This document shows, piece after piece, positions 1 through 8,394 of a DNA stretch of 58,999 nucleotides. The notes under the pieces were generated by a model. It ran no database searches and had not been told where the DNA came from. It was given only the letters and a program-made list of their open reading frames with translations. The translations under genes and the position numbers were made by a program. Origin of the DNA: Terriglobia bacterium (GTDB lineage Bacteria > Acidobacteriota > Terriglobia > Acidiferrales > UBA7541); NCBI GenBank assembly GCA_020073375.1, contig JAIQFG010000016.1:1-58999 (forward strand). The letters run 5' to 3'. Each line of letters begins with the position of its first letter. Within the stretch, counting starts at the first letter, position 1.

Positions 1-1671
1 GTCGGCATCGACGTGCTGCTGCACGTGGTCCGCAATATTTACGACAACATTCCCGGCGATGAATCGCGCGAACTCTACCGCGTGCCGCCGCTGGTCGAGG
101 AAATGGCCCGCCGCGGCTGGCTCGGAGACAAAACAGGCAGCGGCTTTTACAAGCGCGTGAAAAAATCCGGCGGCGAATCCGAAATTCTCACCCTCGATCC
201 CGCGAAGATGGAATATCGCCCGCAGCAGAGGGCGAAGTTTGCTTCGATCGAGGCCGGGAAATCCGTCGAAGACACGCGCGATCGGCTCCGCGCACTGGTC
301 GCTCCGTCGCTCGAGGGAAAAGACGGCGACAACGCGCAGAAATTTGTCTGGGGCATGCTTTCCGAAATGTGCCTGTACGCCGCGCGTCGCGTTCCGGAAA
401 TTTCCGACTCCATCCTGGACGTGGACCGCGCCATGCGCTGGGGATTCGGCTGGGAACTCGGCCCGTTCGAGACCTGGGACGCGATCGGCGTCGAGCCCAT
501 GGCTCGGCAACTGGAAAAAGAGGGCAAGGCGCTGCCTCCGCTGGTCGCCGCAGTGCTTTCCTCCAGCAAGAAATCGTTTTACGAATCCGCGCAGGGCGAG
601 ACGTCGTATTTCGATCTCGCCGGCAAATCCTACAAGCCCGCGGCGCAGATCCCCGGCGTGATCGTTCTGAAATCCCTGAAGGATCGCGCAAGAGAAATCG
701 AAAAAAATTCCGGCGCCAGCCTCATCGACCTGGGCGACGGCGTCGTCTGCTGCGAATTCCACTCCAAGATGAACGCCATCGGCGGCGACTTGATCGCCAT
801 GATCAACAAGGGCCTGGCGCGCCTGCGCACCGACTTCGACGCCATGGTCATCGCGAATCAGGCAGTGAATTTTTCCGCCGGCGCGAATTTAATGCTCATC
901 CTGATGACCGCCCAGGAACAGGAATGGGACGACCTCCATTTGATGGTCCGGCAATTCCAGAACGCCACGCTCGCCATCAAGCATTCGCCCAAGCCCGTGG
1001 TTGTCGCCCCGCAGGGACTCGCCCTGGGCGGCGGATGCGAAATCGTCCTGCACGCCACGCGCATTCACGCCGCGGCCGAAACCTATATGGGCCTGGTCGA
1101 AACCGGCGTCGGCCTGATCCCGGGCGGCGGCGGCACCAAGGAAATGCTGATCCGCGCGAACGAACGCGCCGAAGGCGAGGAGGATCTGGATTTATTTCAC
1201 GCACTCAAGCCTGTGTTTGAAAATATTGCGATGGCGAAAGTGTCCACCAGCGGAGAAGAAGCGCGCGAACTGGGCTACCTGCGCCGCGCCGATCTGGTTG
1301 CCATGAACCCGGACCGCCAGGTCGCCGACGCCAAGCAAACCGCGCTGGGCCTGGTCCGCGGCGAATGGCGCCAGACGGCCCCCCCGCCCACCGAACCGTC
1401 GGTCCGAGTGCTGGGCGAGGAATTCAGCGCCGGAGCAAAGCTCGCCGTCCACATGATGCTGCGCGGCGAATTTATTTCCGAATACGACGCGCTGGTCGCC
1501 CGCAAACTCGGCCACGTCCTGGCCGGCGGCGCGCTCACCTCGGCGCAACTGGTGAGCGAGCAATACATCCTCGACCTGGAACGAGAAGCCTTCGTCTCCC
1601 TCTGCGGCGAGCGCAAAACGCAGGAGCGCATCGCGCACACGCTGAAGACGGGGAAGCCGCTGAGGAATTAG
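1..1671 (+). CDS. fadN: 3-hydroxyacyl-CoA dehydrogenase/enoyl-CoA hydratase fusion (5' truncated)
   Basis: The reading frame is open from the first base, so the N-terminal NAD-binding half lies outside the window; 556 residues are visible. The first part carries the end of a 3-hydroxyacyl-CoA dehydrogenase C-terminal domain (GWLGDKTGSGFYKR) and a second copy (RAMRWGFGWELGPFETWD). From about residue 240 an enoyl-CoA hydratase/crotonase domain follows, with oxyanion-hole and catalytic-region motifs FSAGANL, LGGGCEIVLHATRI and GLIPGGGGT. The order dehydrogenase-then-hydratase matches Bacillus FadN rather than E. coli FadB/FadJ. The enzyme would hydrate enoyl-CoA and oxidise the 3-hydroxyacyl-CoA in cytoplasmic beta-oxidation. 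The thiolase and the FadE-type acyl-CoA dehydrogenase elsewhere in the window fit the same pathway. The family is clear; substrate length range is not. Confidence 0.9.
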   Translation, partial: VGIDVLLHVVRNIYDNIPGDESRELYRVPPLVEEMARRGWLGDKTGSGFYKRVKKSGGESEILTLDPAKMEYRPQQRAKFASIEAGKSVEDTRDRLRALVAPSLEGKDGDNAQKFVWGMLSEMCLYAARRVPEISDSILDVDRAMRWGFGWELGPFETWDAIGVEPMARQLEKEGKALPPLVAAVLSSSKKSFYESAQGETSYFDLAGKSYKPAAQIPGVIVLKSLKDRAREIEKNSGASLIDLGDGVVCCEFHSKMNAIGGDLIAMINKGLARLRTDFDAMVIANQAVNFSAGANLMLILMTAQEQEWDDLHLMVRQFQNATLAIKHSPKPVVVAPQGLALGGGCEIVLHATRIHAAAETYMGLVETGVGLIPGGGGTKEMLIRANERAEGEEDLDLFHALKPVFENIAMAKVSTSGEEARELGYLRRADLVAMNPDRQVADAKQTALGLVRGEWRQTAPPPTEPSVRVLGEEFSAGAKLAVHMMLRGEFISEYDALVARKLGHVLAGGALTSAQLVSEQYILDLEREAFVSLCGERKTQERIAHTLKTGKPLRN

Positions 1672-1687
1672 TACCAGCCAAGACGCC

Positions 1688-1766
1688 GTCATTCCGAGCG
1701 AAGCGGGGAATCCCTCTTGCCTCTGGTCGCTGGCATGGAGGGATTCTTAGCTTCGCTCGGAATGAC
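1688..1766. repeat. Paired inverted repeat (GTCATTCCGAGCGAAG family)
   Basis: Two perfect 16-base arms, GTCATTCCGAGCGAAG and its reverse complement, enclose a partly complementary centre, giving a hairpin of about 79 nt directly after the FadN stop codon and before the convergent ERCC4 gene. It could act as a bidirectional terminator or be a mobile REP-type element. Confidence 0.85.
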
Positions 1767-1797
1767 GACACGGGGAGAGGGCCGAAATTCTAACAGG

Positions 1798-2421
1798 TCA
1801 CAAATCATCCTCGCCCAGCCGGCGGCCGTCCCCATTCGCTTCGAGCCAGTGATAGAGATGCACCTGATACAAATACGACGCGACAATTTCCTCGCCAAGT
1901 TCATGCGTCTCGACGCACAGGAAGGGGACGCGCAGCCCGGCGAGGGCGGCGATCAGCGATTGCGTGATCTGGTTTGGATTCGCGGGGCTGTGTTCGTAAC
2001 GCGACTTCACCTGGCTGAGCGCCGCGGTGACCACCAGCAGGCGGTCGGGAAACGCGCTCATGCGCCGCAGGCGCTCGACGAACACCGGGCGTTCGCTGGT
2101 GAAGGAGCGGACCAGATCGCCCAGATCCTTGCGCTCAACGACGCACGAGTCCTCAAGCCCCGCGACCGAGTAGTCGCCAATTTCCAGCGCCCGCTTCTCA
2201 ACGCCTGAAAACCATCCGTTGAACCGCGTAAACGAAAACGGATTCTGCTCGCGCGTATCCACCACGATCACGGGGCGCGGCGTGCGCAACTGCGTGCCGC
2301 CGCGTTCGGCCGTCACGGGCAGCGCGGGATGCGCCACCGGCATCGCGGTCATCTGCCATTCGAGCGGAGAAGTAATCAGTGTGCGGCGGCGTCGCATGGG
2401 CTCGCCCGGCGAGGATAACAT
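1798..2421 (-). CDS. ERCC4-type nuclease domain protein
   Basis: A 207-residue protein with the XPF/ERCC4 nuclease signature: DTREQ at residues 55-59, GDYSV at 82-86 and VVERKDLGDL at 94-103, which together form the GD...ERKxxxD metal-dependent active site. ERCC4 nucleases cut branched or single-strand/double-strand junction DNA in repair. In bacteria such stand-alone domains lack the helicase and the helix-hairpin-helix partner of XPF. The first ~45 residues are basic and not obviously conserved, and no strong Shine-Dalgarno precedes the chosen ATG, so internal Met codons at residues 9 or 24 are alternative starts. It is convergent with the FadN gene and has no repair-gene neighbours, so its in vivo substrate cannot be read from context. 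Confidence 0.85.
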   Translation of the reverse strand: MLSSPGEPMRRRRTLITSPLEWQMTAMPVAHPALPVTAERGGTQLRTPRPVIVVDTREQNPFSFTRFNGWFSGVEKRALEIGDYSVAGLEDSCVVERKDLGDLVRSFTSERPVFVERLRRMSAFPDRLLVVTAALSQVKSRYEHSPANPNQITQSLIAALAGLRVPFLCVETHELGEEIVASYLYQVHLYHWLEANGDGRRLGEDDL

Positions 2422-2477
2422 GCCGGCTTTCTCGCGGCACGATTTACCCCTCAGAGTCTGCGTGAGAACCCCGAAGC

Positions 2478-2637
2478 TTTGTGGGTCGTGGCTTTAGCCA
2501 CGACGTAAGTGCAGGCAGATCAATCCGGCTTTAGCCGCTGGCGCCTTGGAATTGCGGAACTCACGCACACCCCCTCAGGGGCTGAAGCCCATTTTCAGGC
2601 ACGTCTTGAATTCGCGGCTAAAGCCGCGACCCACAAA
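2478..2637. repeat. Paired inverted repeat (GTGGGTCGYGGCTTTAGCC family)
   Basis: Left arm TTTGTGGGTCGTGGCTTTAG and a right arm that is its near-exact reverse complement, each arm being internally palindromic (GGCTTTAGCC). The arms are about 110 bases apart and fill the gap between the amidohydrolase and the ERCC4 gene. The layout is that of a REP doublet. Confidence 0.8.
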
Positions 2638-2715
2638 ATGTGTTAATAAGAAGGCTTGCAATCCTCCGGAAACGAAATGCAATTTGGAAGTCGCCCCCAC
2701 TTCACGGCGTTTCAA

Positions 2716-4092
2716 TTACTTCGACGCTCGCATCCCCACATCGTTCCGAATCACCTTCCCGCCCTTCATCACGAATTTCACGCGCTGCAATTCCGTGATG
2801 TCGGCCAGAGGGTCACCCGAGACCGCGATCAGATCGGCGTATTTTCCCTCGGTGATCGAGCCGATCTGGTCCTGCCATCCCAGCGCTTCCGCGTTGACAA
2901 TGGTGGCGGACTGCAACGCGCGCAGCGGAGTAAATCCGCCGTATTTCACCATCATTTCATGGTCCAGCGCCTCGGTTCCATGGACGTAAGTTTCACCATC
3001 CACGCCGCTGCCAATCATGATTTTCATTCCCTTGGTCGCGGCCGCCAGCTGCACGGCATGCTCGAAAATGGGGATGATGCGGAATTTGCCTCCGGTGGCT
3101 TTTGCGTCGTTATCGTCCAGGTACGGTTCGATGTAACGCTGCAGGGTTGGCTCGTAGAAGAGATGCTTGGCGACAATCATGTCGGCCTGTTCCTGATCCA
3201 GGCCAAAGGCGTGTTCAATTGTGTCGCATCCCGCGATGATCGCGTTCTTTTGCCCTTCGCCTCCGTAATTGTGGCATCCCGCTTTTTTGCCGAGCCGATG
3301 CGTCTCGTCGATCATCGCCTGCAGCACGGGCAGCGGATAGGTGAGCACGTATTGCGCCTCGCCCGTGGGGGTGAAGGAATACGCGCCCGCCGGATACAGC
3401 TTGATCCAGTCGGCGCCGTGGGCGATCTGGTCGCGCACCGCCGCGCGGCCTTCCTCGGCATTGCGGACCACTGTGCTGGCAAGCGGATTATCCGGATGGG
3501 CCGGATCCGCGGGCTTATCCCCCCAAACGATGCCGAGCGTCGAGACCTGATAACGCGGGCCGTCGATGCGGCCTTCATTGATCGCGTTGCGAATGGCCAC
3601 GTCGCCGTAGCCGTTACCGTGCGAGGTCATGTCGCGCGCCGCGGTGAAGCCCGCGCGCAGAATGTTCTGCACGTCCTGCACGGCGATCAACATGTAGTCT
3701 TCGGTGCTCCCGCCGGGCTTGCGCGGGCTGAACATGTGGGTGTGGCCGTCGATCAGCCCCGGCAGCACTGTGGACTGGCTGAGGTCAATCACTTCCGCGC
3801 CCGCCGGAATTTTCACCTGCGCTTCCGGGCCCACTGCCGTGATTCGTTCGCCGTTCAGGACGACCACCTGCTTGGTCAGCATCTGCCCGGTAATGCTGTT
3901 AAACATCCGCCCCGCACGAACCGCGACTACGCGCGGGGGCGGCGCGCATGGCTCAACGCCGCCGTCCGATCCCACGCAGGGCACCGGACCGGCTCCCCGC
4001 CACGGCGTGGAAGGATGCTGGTTCTGGGCCCGCATCGAAACCGCGCTCAGCAAAATCCCGCACGCCACCACCAGCAACGATTTGCAACGCAT
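2716..4092 (-). CDS. Exported amidohydrolase (imidazolonepropionase-like family)
   Basis: A 458-residue protein that begins with a Sec signal peptide (MRCKSLLVVACGILLSAVSMRAQ), so it acts outside the cytoplasm. The metal-dependent amidohydrolase fold is shown by the HxH motif in LPGLIDGHTHMF, the candidate carboxylated lysine in GADWIKLYPAG, later ligand histidines in AGCHNYGG and CDTIEHAFG, and the Asp in MIGSGVDGETY. The C-terminal segment (EGKYADLIAVSGDPL) is typical of the family. A purine-rich AGGAGAAG lies just upstream of the ATG. Members cleave cyclic amides, dipeptides or related C-N bonds; exported acidobacterial members often act as peptidases on small peptides, but this substrate is not determined. 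Neighbours on the same strand are a VOC protein and a Tat amidase, which suggests a small group of exported or periplasmic C-N hydrolases. Confidence 0.88.
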   Translation of the reverse strand: MRCKSLLVVACGILLSAVSMRAQNQHPSTPWRGAGPVPCVGSDGGVEPCAPPPRVVAVRAGRMFNSITGQMLTKQVVVLNGERITAVGPEAQVKIPAGAEVIDLSQSTVLPGLIDGHTHMFSPRKPGGSTEDYMLIAVQDVQNILRAGFTAARDMTSHGNGYGDVAIRNAINEGRIDGPRYQVSTLGIVWGDKPADPAHPDNPLASTVVRNAEEGRAAVRDQIAHGADWIKLYPAGAYSFTPTGEAQYVLTYPLPVLQAMIDETHRLGKKAGCHNYGGEGQKNAIIAGCDTIEHAFGLDQEQADMIVAKHLFYEPTLQRYIEPYLDDNDAKATGGKFRIIPIFEHAVQLAAATKGMKIMIGSGVDGETYVHGTEALDHEMMVKYGGFTPLRALQSATIVNAEALGWQDQIGSITEGKYADLIAVSGDPLADITELQRVKFVMKGGKVIRNDVGMRASK

Positions 4093-4201
4093 GGCTGATC
4101 TTCTCCTCTACAAAGTAGGATCGCTGACTTCAGCGTCGTTCGTATCGCTATTGCATGCAATGCGATTACGGGGAAACAATAACCAGTGCTTACGGGCCCG
4201 C

Positions 4202-4693
4202 TTACTTCCAGCTGTCCATCGCTTTCCGCTGCAGCGATTCCGGCGGGTAAGAAAGAAGTTCCAGCCGCACGCCGTTGGGATCGAGCGTGTTGGAGATCAG
4301 GGCTTTGGTCCCGCCCAGATGCACGTCTTCCGCTTTCTGCCCTTTTTTCTGTAGTCCGGCAACCGTTGCCGCTACGTCGTCCGACAGAATTCCGGCGTGC
4401 GAGAATCCGGGCGCGTGATCCTTGTCGGCCGGCGTCATTTCCAGGAACGTGTTGCGATCGATCTGAAGATAGACGATCGGATTTCCCGCGCCGTCCTTGA
4501 ACCGGAACACTTCGCGAAAGCCCATCTTTTCCGTGTAGAACTTCACGGATTCGTCCATATCCTTCGCGTAAATTCCGAAATGATTCAGCGTGAGGCCGGC
4601 CGTTTTCACCTGCGGCGAGGCAGCCGGTGTCATGAGGAAAATTCCAAGCAGCGTTCCTGCCGCAAACAGTGCCGATCCGCGAATCCAGCGCAT
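4202..4693 (-). CDS. VOC/glyoxalase-fold protein with signal sequence
   Basis: A 163-residue protein starting at the ATG preceded by GGAGG six bases upstream; an in-frame ATG nine codons earlier has no such site. An N-terminal hydrophobic segment (ALFAAGTLLGIFLMTPAA) suggests export or membrane anchoring. The rest is a vicinal-oxygen-chelate unit: LNHFGIYAKDMDESVKFYTE at the start, an Ile/Leu-rich strand with a Glu ligand candidate (TFLEMTPA), FSHAGILSDD with a His, and DPNGVRLELL with the closing Glu. The His/Glu pattern is consistent with a metal centre. The family includes glyoxalases, dioxygenases and resistance proteins, so the reaction is open. It sits between the exported amidohydrolase and the Tat amidase in the same direction. 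Confidence 0.8.
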   Translation of the reverse strand: MRWIRGSALFAAGTLLGIFLMTPAASPQVKTAGLTLNHFGIYAKDMDESVKFYTEKMGFREVFRFKDGAGNPIVYLQIDRNTFLEMTPADKDHAPGFSHAGILSDDVAATVAGLQKKGQKAEDVHLGGTKALISNTLDPNGVRLELLSYPPESLQRKAMDSWK

Positions 4694-4757
4694 GGCGCCT
4701 CCATGAAGTCTCAAGGTCATTTCATCCCAATATCGCTCTTGGAAACATGCCGCCGTT

Positions 4758-6098
4758 TCAGGCCGGCGAAATTTGTGACCCGGAATTGAATCGCCCCTGC
4801 AGCAAAATCGCGGCGTGAAGCACCCTGGAATCCTGCTTCACGTCCGCGGTCATCTGCAATCCAAGCGGCAGCCCGCCGGCGATTGGCATGGGAATCGTTA
4901 TAGCCGGAGTTCCCAGCGCGGTCCACGGCGCGTTCATCGCCGGATCGCCCGTGGTGGATAGCCCCAGAGGCGCCGGCCCGGTCGCGGCGGGCGTCAATAT
5001 CACCGGCGTGGATTTAAAAAATTCCGCCATGCGCGCCTTACCGTCGGCAACGGTCTGCATGGCCTGGTCGTATTTTTCCTTTGGAATTTTTAGTCCATCG
5101 CGAACCAATGCCGCAATCGGCTGATCGAGCCGGTCGCCAAATTCCTTCAGGCGCGCCTCATGCACGCGCGCCCCCTCATAGAAAGTGATCAGGTCGTTCG
5201 CCGTCTCGATTTTTTTCAGCAGCGCTTTGATGTCGATCGTCTGGAGCTTCACGCCCGCGCGACGTAGCAGCATCATGCATTGCCCGAAGGCATGAGCCAT
5301 CTCCGGCTCGCAATCGGGAATCGGTTCGGGAACGCCAAACGCGAATTGCTCGTCGCCGCCCGCCGGAAATCCCAGCGCCTTCCAGAGCGCCAGCATATCG
5401 ACAGGCGTATTCGTGTAGAGCCCCAGCGTGTCCTGGCTCTTGGCCAGTGGCAGCACGCCTTCCATCGGCAGCAGATCGTGCGTCGGCTTGAATCCGGTGA
5501 TCCCGCAATACGACGCGGGCCGGATCATCGAGCCCCGCGTCTGTTCTCCGATCGCAAACGGTACCATCCCCGCGGCCACCGCCGCCGCCGAGCCGCTCGA
5601 GCTTCCTCCCGGCGTGTGTTCCAGGTTGCGCGGGTTGCGCGTGGGCCCCGGAGTCCGGTAGGCGAATGCGGTGGTCACGGTTTTTCCGAGCAGGACCGCG
5701 CCGCGTCCGCGCATCATGCGAATAATCGCCGCGTCCTTCGTCCCTACGCGGCCTTTATAAAGCGGCGAGCCGTATTCGGTCGCCATGCCCTGCGTTTCGA
5801 CGATGTCTTTCACGCCGAAGGGAATTTCCGAAAGCGCCCCGTCCCCCGTGGGCCTCTCGGGCTTTACTTGCACCCACGCATGAATGGAAGGGTCGAGTTC
5901 GCGGATGCGCTGCAGGCATTGCTCCAACCCGAGCTTCCGCGTTTCACGATCGGCTTGCAGCCAGTCGCTGAATGTTTCCAGCCGGGGCGAATCCGCCGCG
6001 GCCGAGCGGCCCGGCCGGAACGCCGCAAATTTCGGAATTCCGGCAGCCGCGCCCGCAGCCGCGCTGGTCTTGATGAAATCGCGCCGTGTGTATTTCAT
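4758..6098 (-). CDS. Tat-exported amidase (amidase signature family)
   Basis: A 446-residue amidase-signature enzyme with a twin-arginine leader (YTRRDFIKTSAAAGAAAG). The Ser-cisSer-Lys triad can be placed: the lysine in PFGVKDIVETQG, the cis-serine in GGSSSGSAAAVAAG, and the nucleophile serine in the stretch EQTRGSMIRPASYCGITGFK. The last differs from the usual DTGGSIRIP by an Arg and a Met insertion-like change, but the Ser is kept. The C-terminus (TALGTPAITIPMPIAGGLPLGLQ) is typical. It hydrolyses a C-N amide bond, substrate unknown, in the periplasm. No clear ribosome-binding site precedes the ATG. It is probably co-transcribed with the VOC protein and amidohydrolase downstream, and is divergent from the thiolase gene. 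Confidence 0.88.
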   Translation of the reverse strand: MKYTRRDFIKTSAAAGAAAGIPKFAAFRPGRSAAADSPRLETFSDWLQADRETRKLGLEQCLQRIRELDPSIHAWVQVKPERPTGDGALSEIPFGVKDIVETQGMATEYGSPLYKGRVGTKDAAIIRMMRGRGAVLLGKTVTTAFAYRTPGPTRNPRNLEHTPGGSSSGSAAAVAAGMVPFAIGEQTRGSMIRPASYCGITGFKPTHDLLPMEGVLPLAKSQDTLGLYTNTPVDMLALWKALGFPAGGDEQFAFGVPEPIPDCEPEMAHAFGQCMMLLRRAGVKLQTIDIKALLKKIETANDLITFYEGARVHEARLKEFGDRLDQPIAALVRDGLKIPKEKYDQAMQTVADGKARMAEFFKSTPVILTPAATGPAPLGLSTTGDPAMNAPWTALGTPAITIPMPIAGGLPLGLQMTADVKQDSRVLHAAILLQGRFNSGSQISPA

Positions 6099-6152
6099 GG
6101 TTTGAGTGCGCCCATCTTACGCTTTGCGAGCGGCTCGCACAATAAGTAGCAT

Positions 6153-6239
6153 AGCCACTCCTGGCTGTGTGGTTTTGTAGACCGCAGTTGCGCCCTCGAT
6201 TCTGCCAAATCTCCAAAAACCACACAGCCAGGAGTGGCT
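6153..6239. repeat. Paired inverted repeat (AGCCACTCCTGGCTGTGTGG family)
   Basis: Arms of about 25 bases (AGCCACTCCTGGCTGTGTGG plus TTTTG, and the reverse complement with one extra A) lie between the divergent amidase and thiolase genes. Each arm contains its own small palindrome (AGCCA...TGGCT). A related, more diverged copy occurs near 29.0-29.1 kb. Confidence 0.85.
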
Positions 6240-6409
6240 GTGTTATCGAAGGCACTCCCGCAGCGACTCCCGCGCATCGTGCACAAAGGTTGTGTTACCT
6301 TGGGCTTATCAGTGCCTGTTCCTTTTTCAAACGGAATAGCATCCAATGGCGTGAACCGCTGGAACGATTCACGAATAACAAATCACCCGCCTTGGGCGGG
6401 AGTCACAAC

Positions 6410-7606
6410 ATGAGAGAAGCCGTCATCGTAAGCGCCGTTCGCACCCCGGTCGGAAAAGCGGGTAAGGGCTCCCTGCGCGCCACGCGCCCGGACGACCTCG
6501 CGGCCATCGCCATTCAGGAAGCGATTCGCCGCGTTCCGGGCCTTGACCCGAAGGACATCGAGGACGTGATCCTCGGCTGCGCCATGCCCGAAGGCGAAGC
6601 CGGCAACAACATCGCGCGTATCGCCTCCCAGCGCGCGGGCCTGCCGGTGGAAATTCCGGCCATCACCATCAACCGCTTTTGCTCCTCCGGCCTGCAATCG
6701 ATCGCCATGGCCGCCGAGCGCATCATGGTCGGCCACGCCGACGTGATTCTCGCGGGCGGCGCGGAATCTATGAGCATGATTCCCATGGGCGGCAACAAGA
6801 TTTCTCCCAATCCCTGGCTGATGGACCACTATCCGGACGCGTACCTCAGCATGGGCCTGACCGCGGAAAACGTGGCCAAGAAATACGGCGTCACGCGCGA
6901 GAAGGCCGACGAATTTTCGCTGGCCAGCCACCAGAAAGCCCTTGCCGCAATCGCCGCTGGAAAATTCAAGGATGAAATTGTGCCGGTGGAAGTGCGGACC
7001 ACCGTCGTCCCGAATGGAGCCAACGGCCACGCCGCGAAAGCCAAAACCACGACAACAATTTTCGCCATGGACGAAGGCCCGCGCGCCGATACGTCGCTCG
7101 AGGCACTGGGGAAACTCAAGCCCGCGTTTCACGCGCGCGGCACCACCACGGCAGGGAACAGTTCGCAGACCAGCGATGGCGCCGCCGCCGCGATTGTCAT
7201 GAGCGCCGAAAAAGCCCGCGCGCTGGGCGCAAAACCGCTCGCGCGTTTTCTCGGATTTGCCACCGCCGGAGTCCCCGCCGAAATCATGGGCATCGGCCCG
7301 GCTTATGCGATTCCGAAGGTCCTGAAGATGACAGGCCTGAAGCTCGATCAGATCGACGTCATCGAACTGAACGAAGCGTTCGCCGTGCAGGCTCTTTCCG
7401 TAATCCAGGAGGCGGGGCTCGACCCGGCGCGTATAAATCCCAATGGCGGCGCGATTGCCCTCGGCCATCCGCTCGGGTGCACCGGGGCGAAGCTTACGGC
7501 ATCGATCCTGCGCGAGCTGGAACGGCGCAACGCGCGCTATGGGATGGTTACCATGTGCATCGGCGGAGGGATGGGCGCGGCCGGGATTTTCGAGCGCGTG
7601 ACGTAA
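6410..7606 (+). CDS. fadA: Acetyl-CoA acyltransferase (thiolase)
   Basis: A 398-residue thiolase. I placed the start at the ATG opening [20 protein letters not shown], the standard thiolase N-terminus; upstream in-frame codons run through the repeat and read as non-coding. The nucleophilic Cys is in [18 protein letters not shown]. The C-terminal catalytic motifs are [27 protein letters not shown] (His) and [13 protein letters not shown] (second Cys). It performs the last, CoA-dependent cleavage step of beta-oxidation, or the reverse condensation. A short palindrome (CCCGCC TTG GGCGGG) overlaps the ribosome-binding region, so translation might be modulated by local structure. It complements the FadN- and FadE-type genes in this window, though the three are not in one operon. 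Confidence 0.93.
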   Translation: MREAVIVSAVRTPVGKAGKGSLRATRPDDLAAIAIQEAIRRVPGLDPKDIEDVILGCAMPEGEAGNNIARIASQRAGLPVEIPAITINRFCSSGLQSIAMAAERIMVGHADVILAGGAESMSMIPMGGNKISPNPWLMDHYPDAYLSMGLTAENVAKKYGVTREKADEFSLASHQKALAAIAAGKFKDEIVPVEVRTTVVPNGANGHAAKAKTTTTIFAMDEGPRADTSLEALGKLKPAFHARGTTTAGNSSQTSDGAAAAIVMSAEKARALGAKPLARFLGFATAGVPAEIMGIGPAYAIPKVLKMTGLKLDQIDVIELNEAFAVQALSVIQEAGLDPARINPNGGAIALGHPLGCTGAKLTASILRELERRNARYGMVTMCIGGGMGAAGIFERVT

Positions 7607-7694
7607 ACGGAAAAATCAAAGGCTTTTAACACAGAGAACACAGAGCAGGGAAAAGAGTGAGGAATTCTCTAAACCGGCTTTCACCGGGTACGGT

Positions 7695-8231
7695 TTATCG
7701 AAATACCAGATACGACCCGTAGCCCAGGCCGATCCCCAGCAGTGAACCCACCACAACATCGCTGACGAAATGCATGCCGAGAATCACGCGCGACACGGCG
7801 ATGCTCACCGATAGCACCAACAAAGGCGCCTGCAATTCCGGATAAAAAATGCACAGCGGAACGGCGATGGCGAATGCGCTCATCGAATGGCCAGACGGGA
7901 AAGAGAACTGATCGGGCGGCAGGACATTGGACCAGCAATGCGCCTCGAGCTGGCAGGGGCGTTTCCGTTTGTTGGCGTTTTTTACGATGCGGAAGAGGCC
8001 AACCGCGGCGGCTTCGGCCGCGGCGCTGGCTGCGATGGCCACAAAACGCAGGTCGCCGCCGAAGAACAGCAGCGCAATTCCCACAGAATACCAGATCCAG
8101 CCGTCTCCCAGGCGCGTTGCGGAAATCATCCAGACGCGAAGCCAGCGCGGAGCGCGCCAGTGATGGACGCGGCGCATGACGTCATGGTCGCGCGCCTCGA
8201 TAAATTGCCAAACCATTCGTTTCGCTGACAT
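7695..8231 (-). CDS. PAP2-family membrane phosphatase
   Basis: A 178-residue integral membrane protein with all three PAP2 motifs: a KxxxxxxRP-type segment (KNANKRKRP), FPSGH at the middle, and SRVILGMHFVSD with the last catalytic His. Four to five hydrophobic segments are visible. The active site is expected to face the periplasm and to remove phosphate from a lipid such as undecaprenyl-diphosphate or phosphatidic acid. A GAGGTG sequence precedes the ATG. Downstream in the same direction there is nothing coding; upstream lies the PHP-domain gene on the same strand, separated by a REP doublet. Confidence 0.9.
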   Translation of the reverse strand: MSAKRMVWQFIEARDHDVMRRVHHWRAPRWLRVWMISATRLGDGWIWYSVGIALLFFGGDLRFVAIAASAAAEAAAVGLFRIVKNANKRKRPCQLEAHCWSNVLPPDQFSFPSGHSMSAFAIAVPLCIFYPELQAPLLVLSVSIAVSRVILGMHFVSDVVVGSLLGIGLGYGSYLVFR

Positions 8232-8293
8232 GGCGATTCACCTCGTACTTCCGGGCCCATTTTCTTGGCAAGCCCCGAGCCGGACTAAATCCA

Positions 8294-8360
8294 TGTAGCG
8301 CCCGCCTTCAGGCGGGCATTCTCTTGGCGCCAAACTGCCCGCCTGAAGGCGGGCGCTACA
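8294..8360. repeat. Perfect 25-bp inverted repeat (GCCCGCCTTCAGGCGGGC family)
   Basis: Left arm begins TGTAGCGCCCGCCTTCAGGC and the right arm is its exact reverse complement over 25 bases; each arm also folds on itself (GCCCGCC TTCA GGCGGGC). This self-complementary arm in two opposite copies is the classic REP-doublet layout. Confidence 0.92.
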
Positions 8361-8394
8361 TTTCCGCTGCCAGTGAGACTCCTGCCTGCGACGC

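Noticed and set aside
2656..4098. Long plus-strand open frame of 480 codons opposite the amidohydrolase
   Set aside because: It mirrors the real gene in a GC-rich genome, has His/Arg-rich composition without any domain, and lacks a ribosome-binding site. The minus-strand protein has a signal peptide and metal motifs.
6167..6409. N-terminal extension of the thiolase
   Set aside because: The extra frame runs through a REP-type repeat and ends before a normal thiolase N-terminus, so it is not part of the protein.
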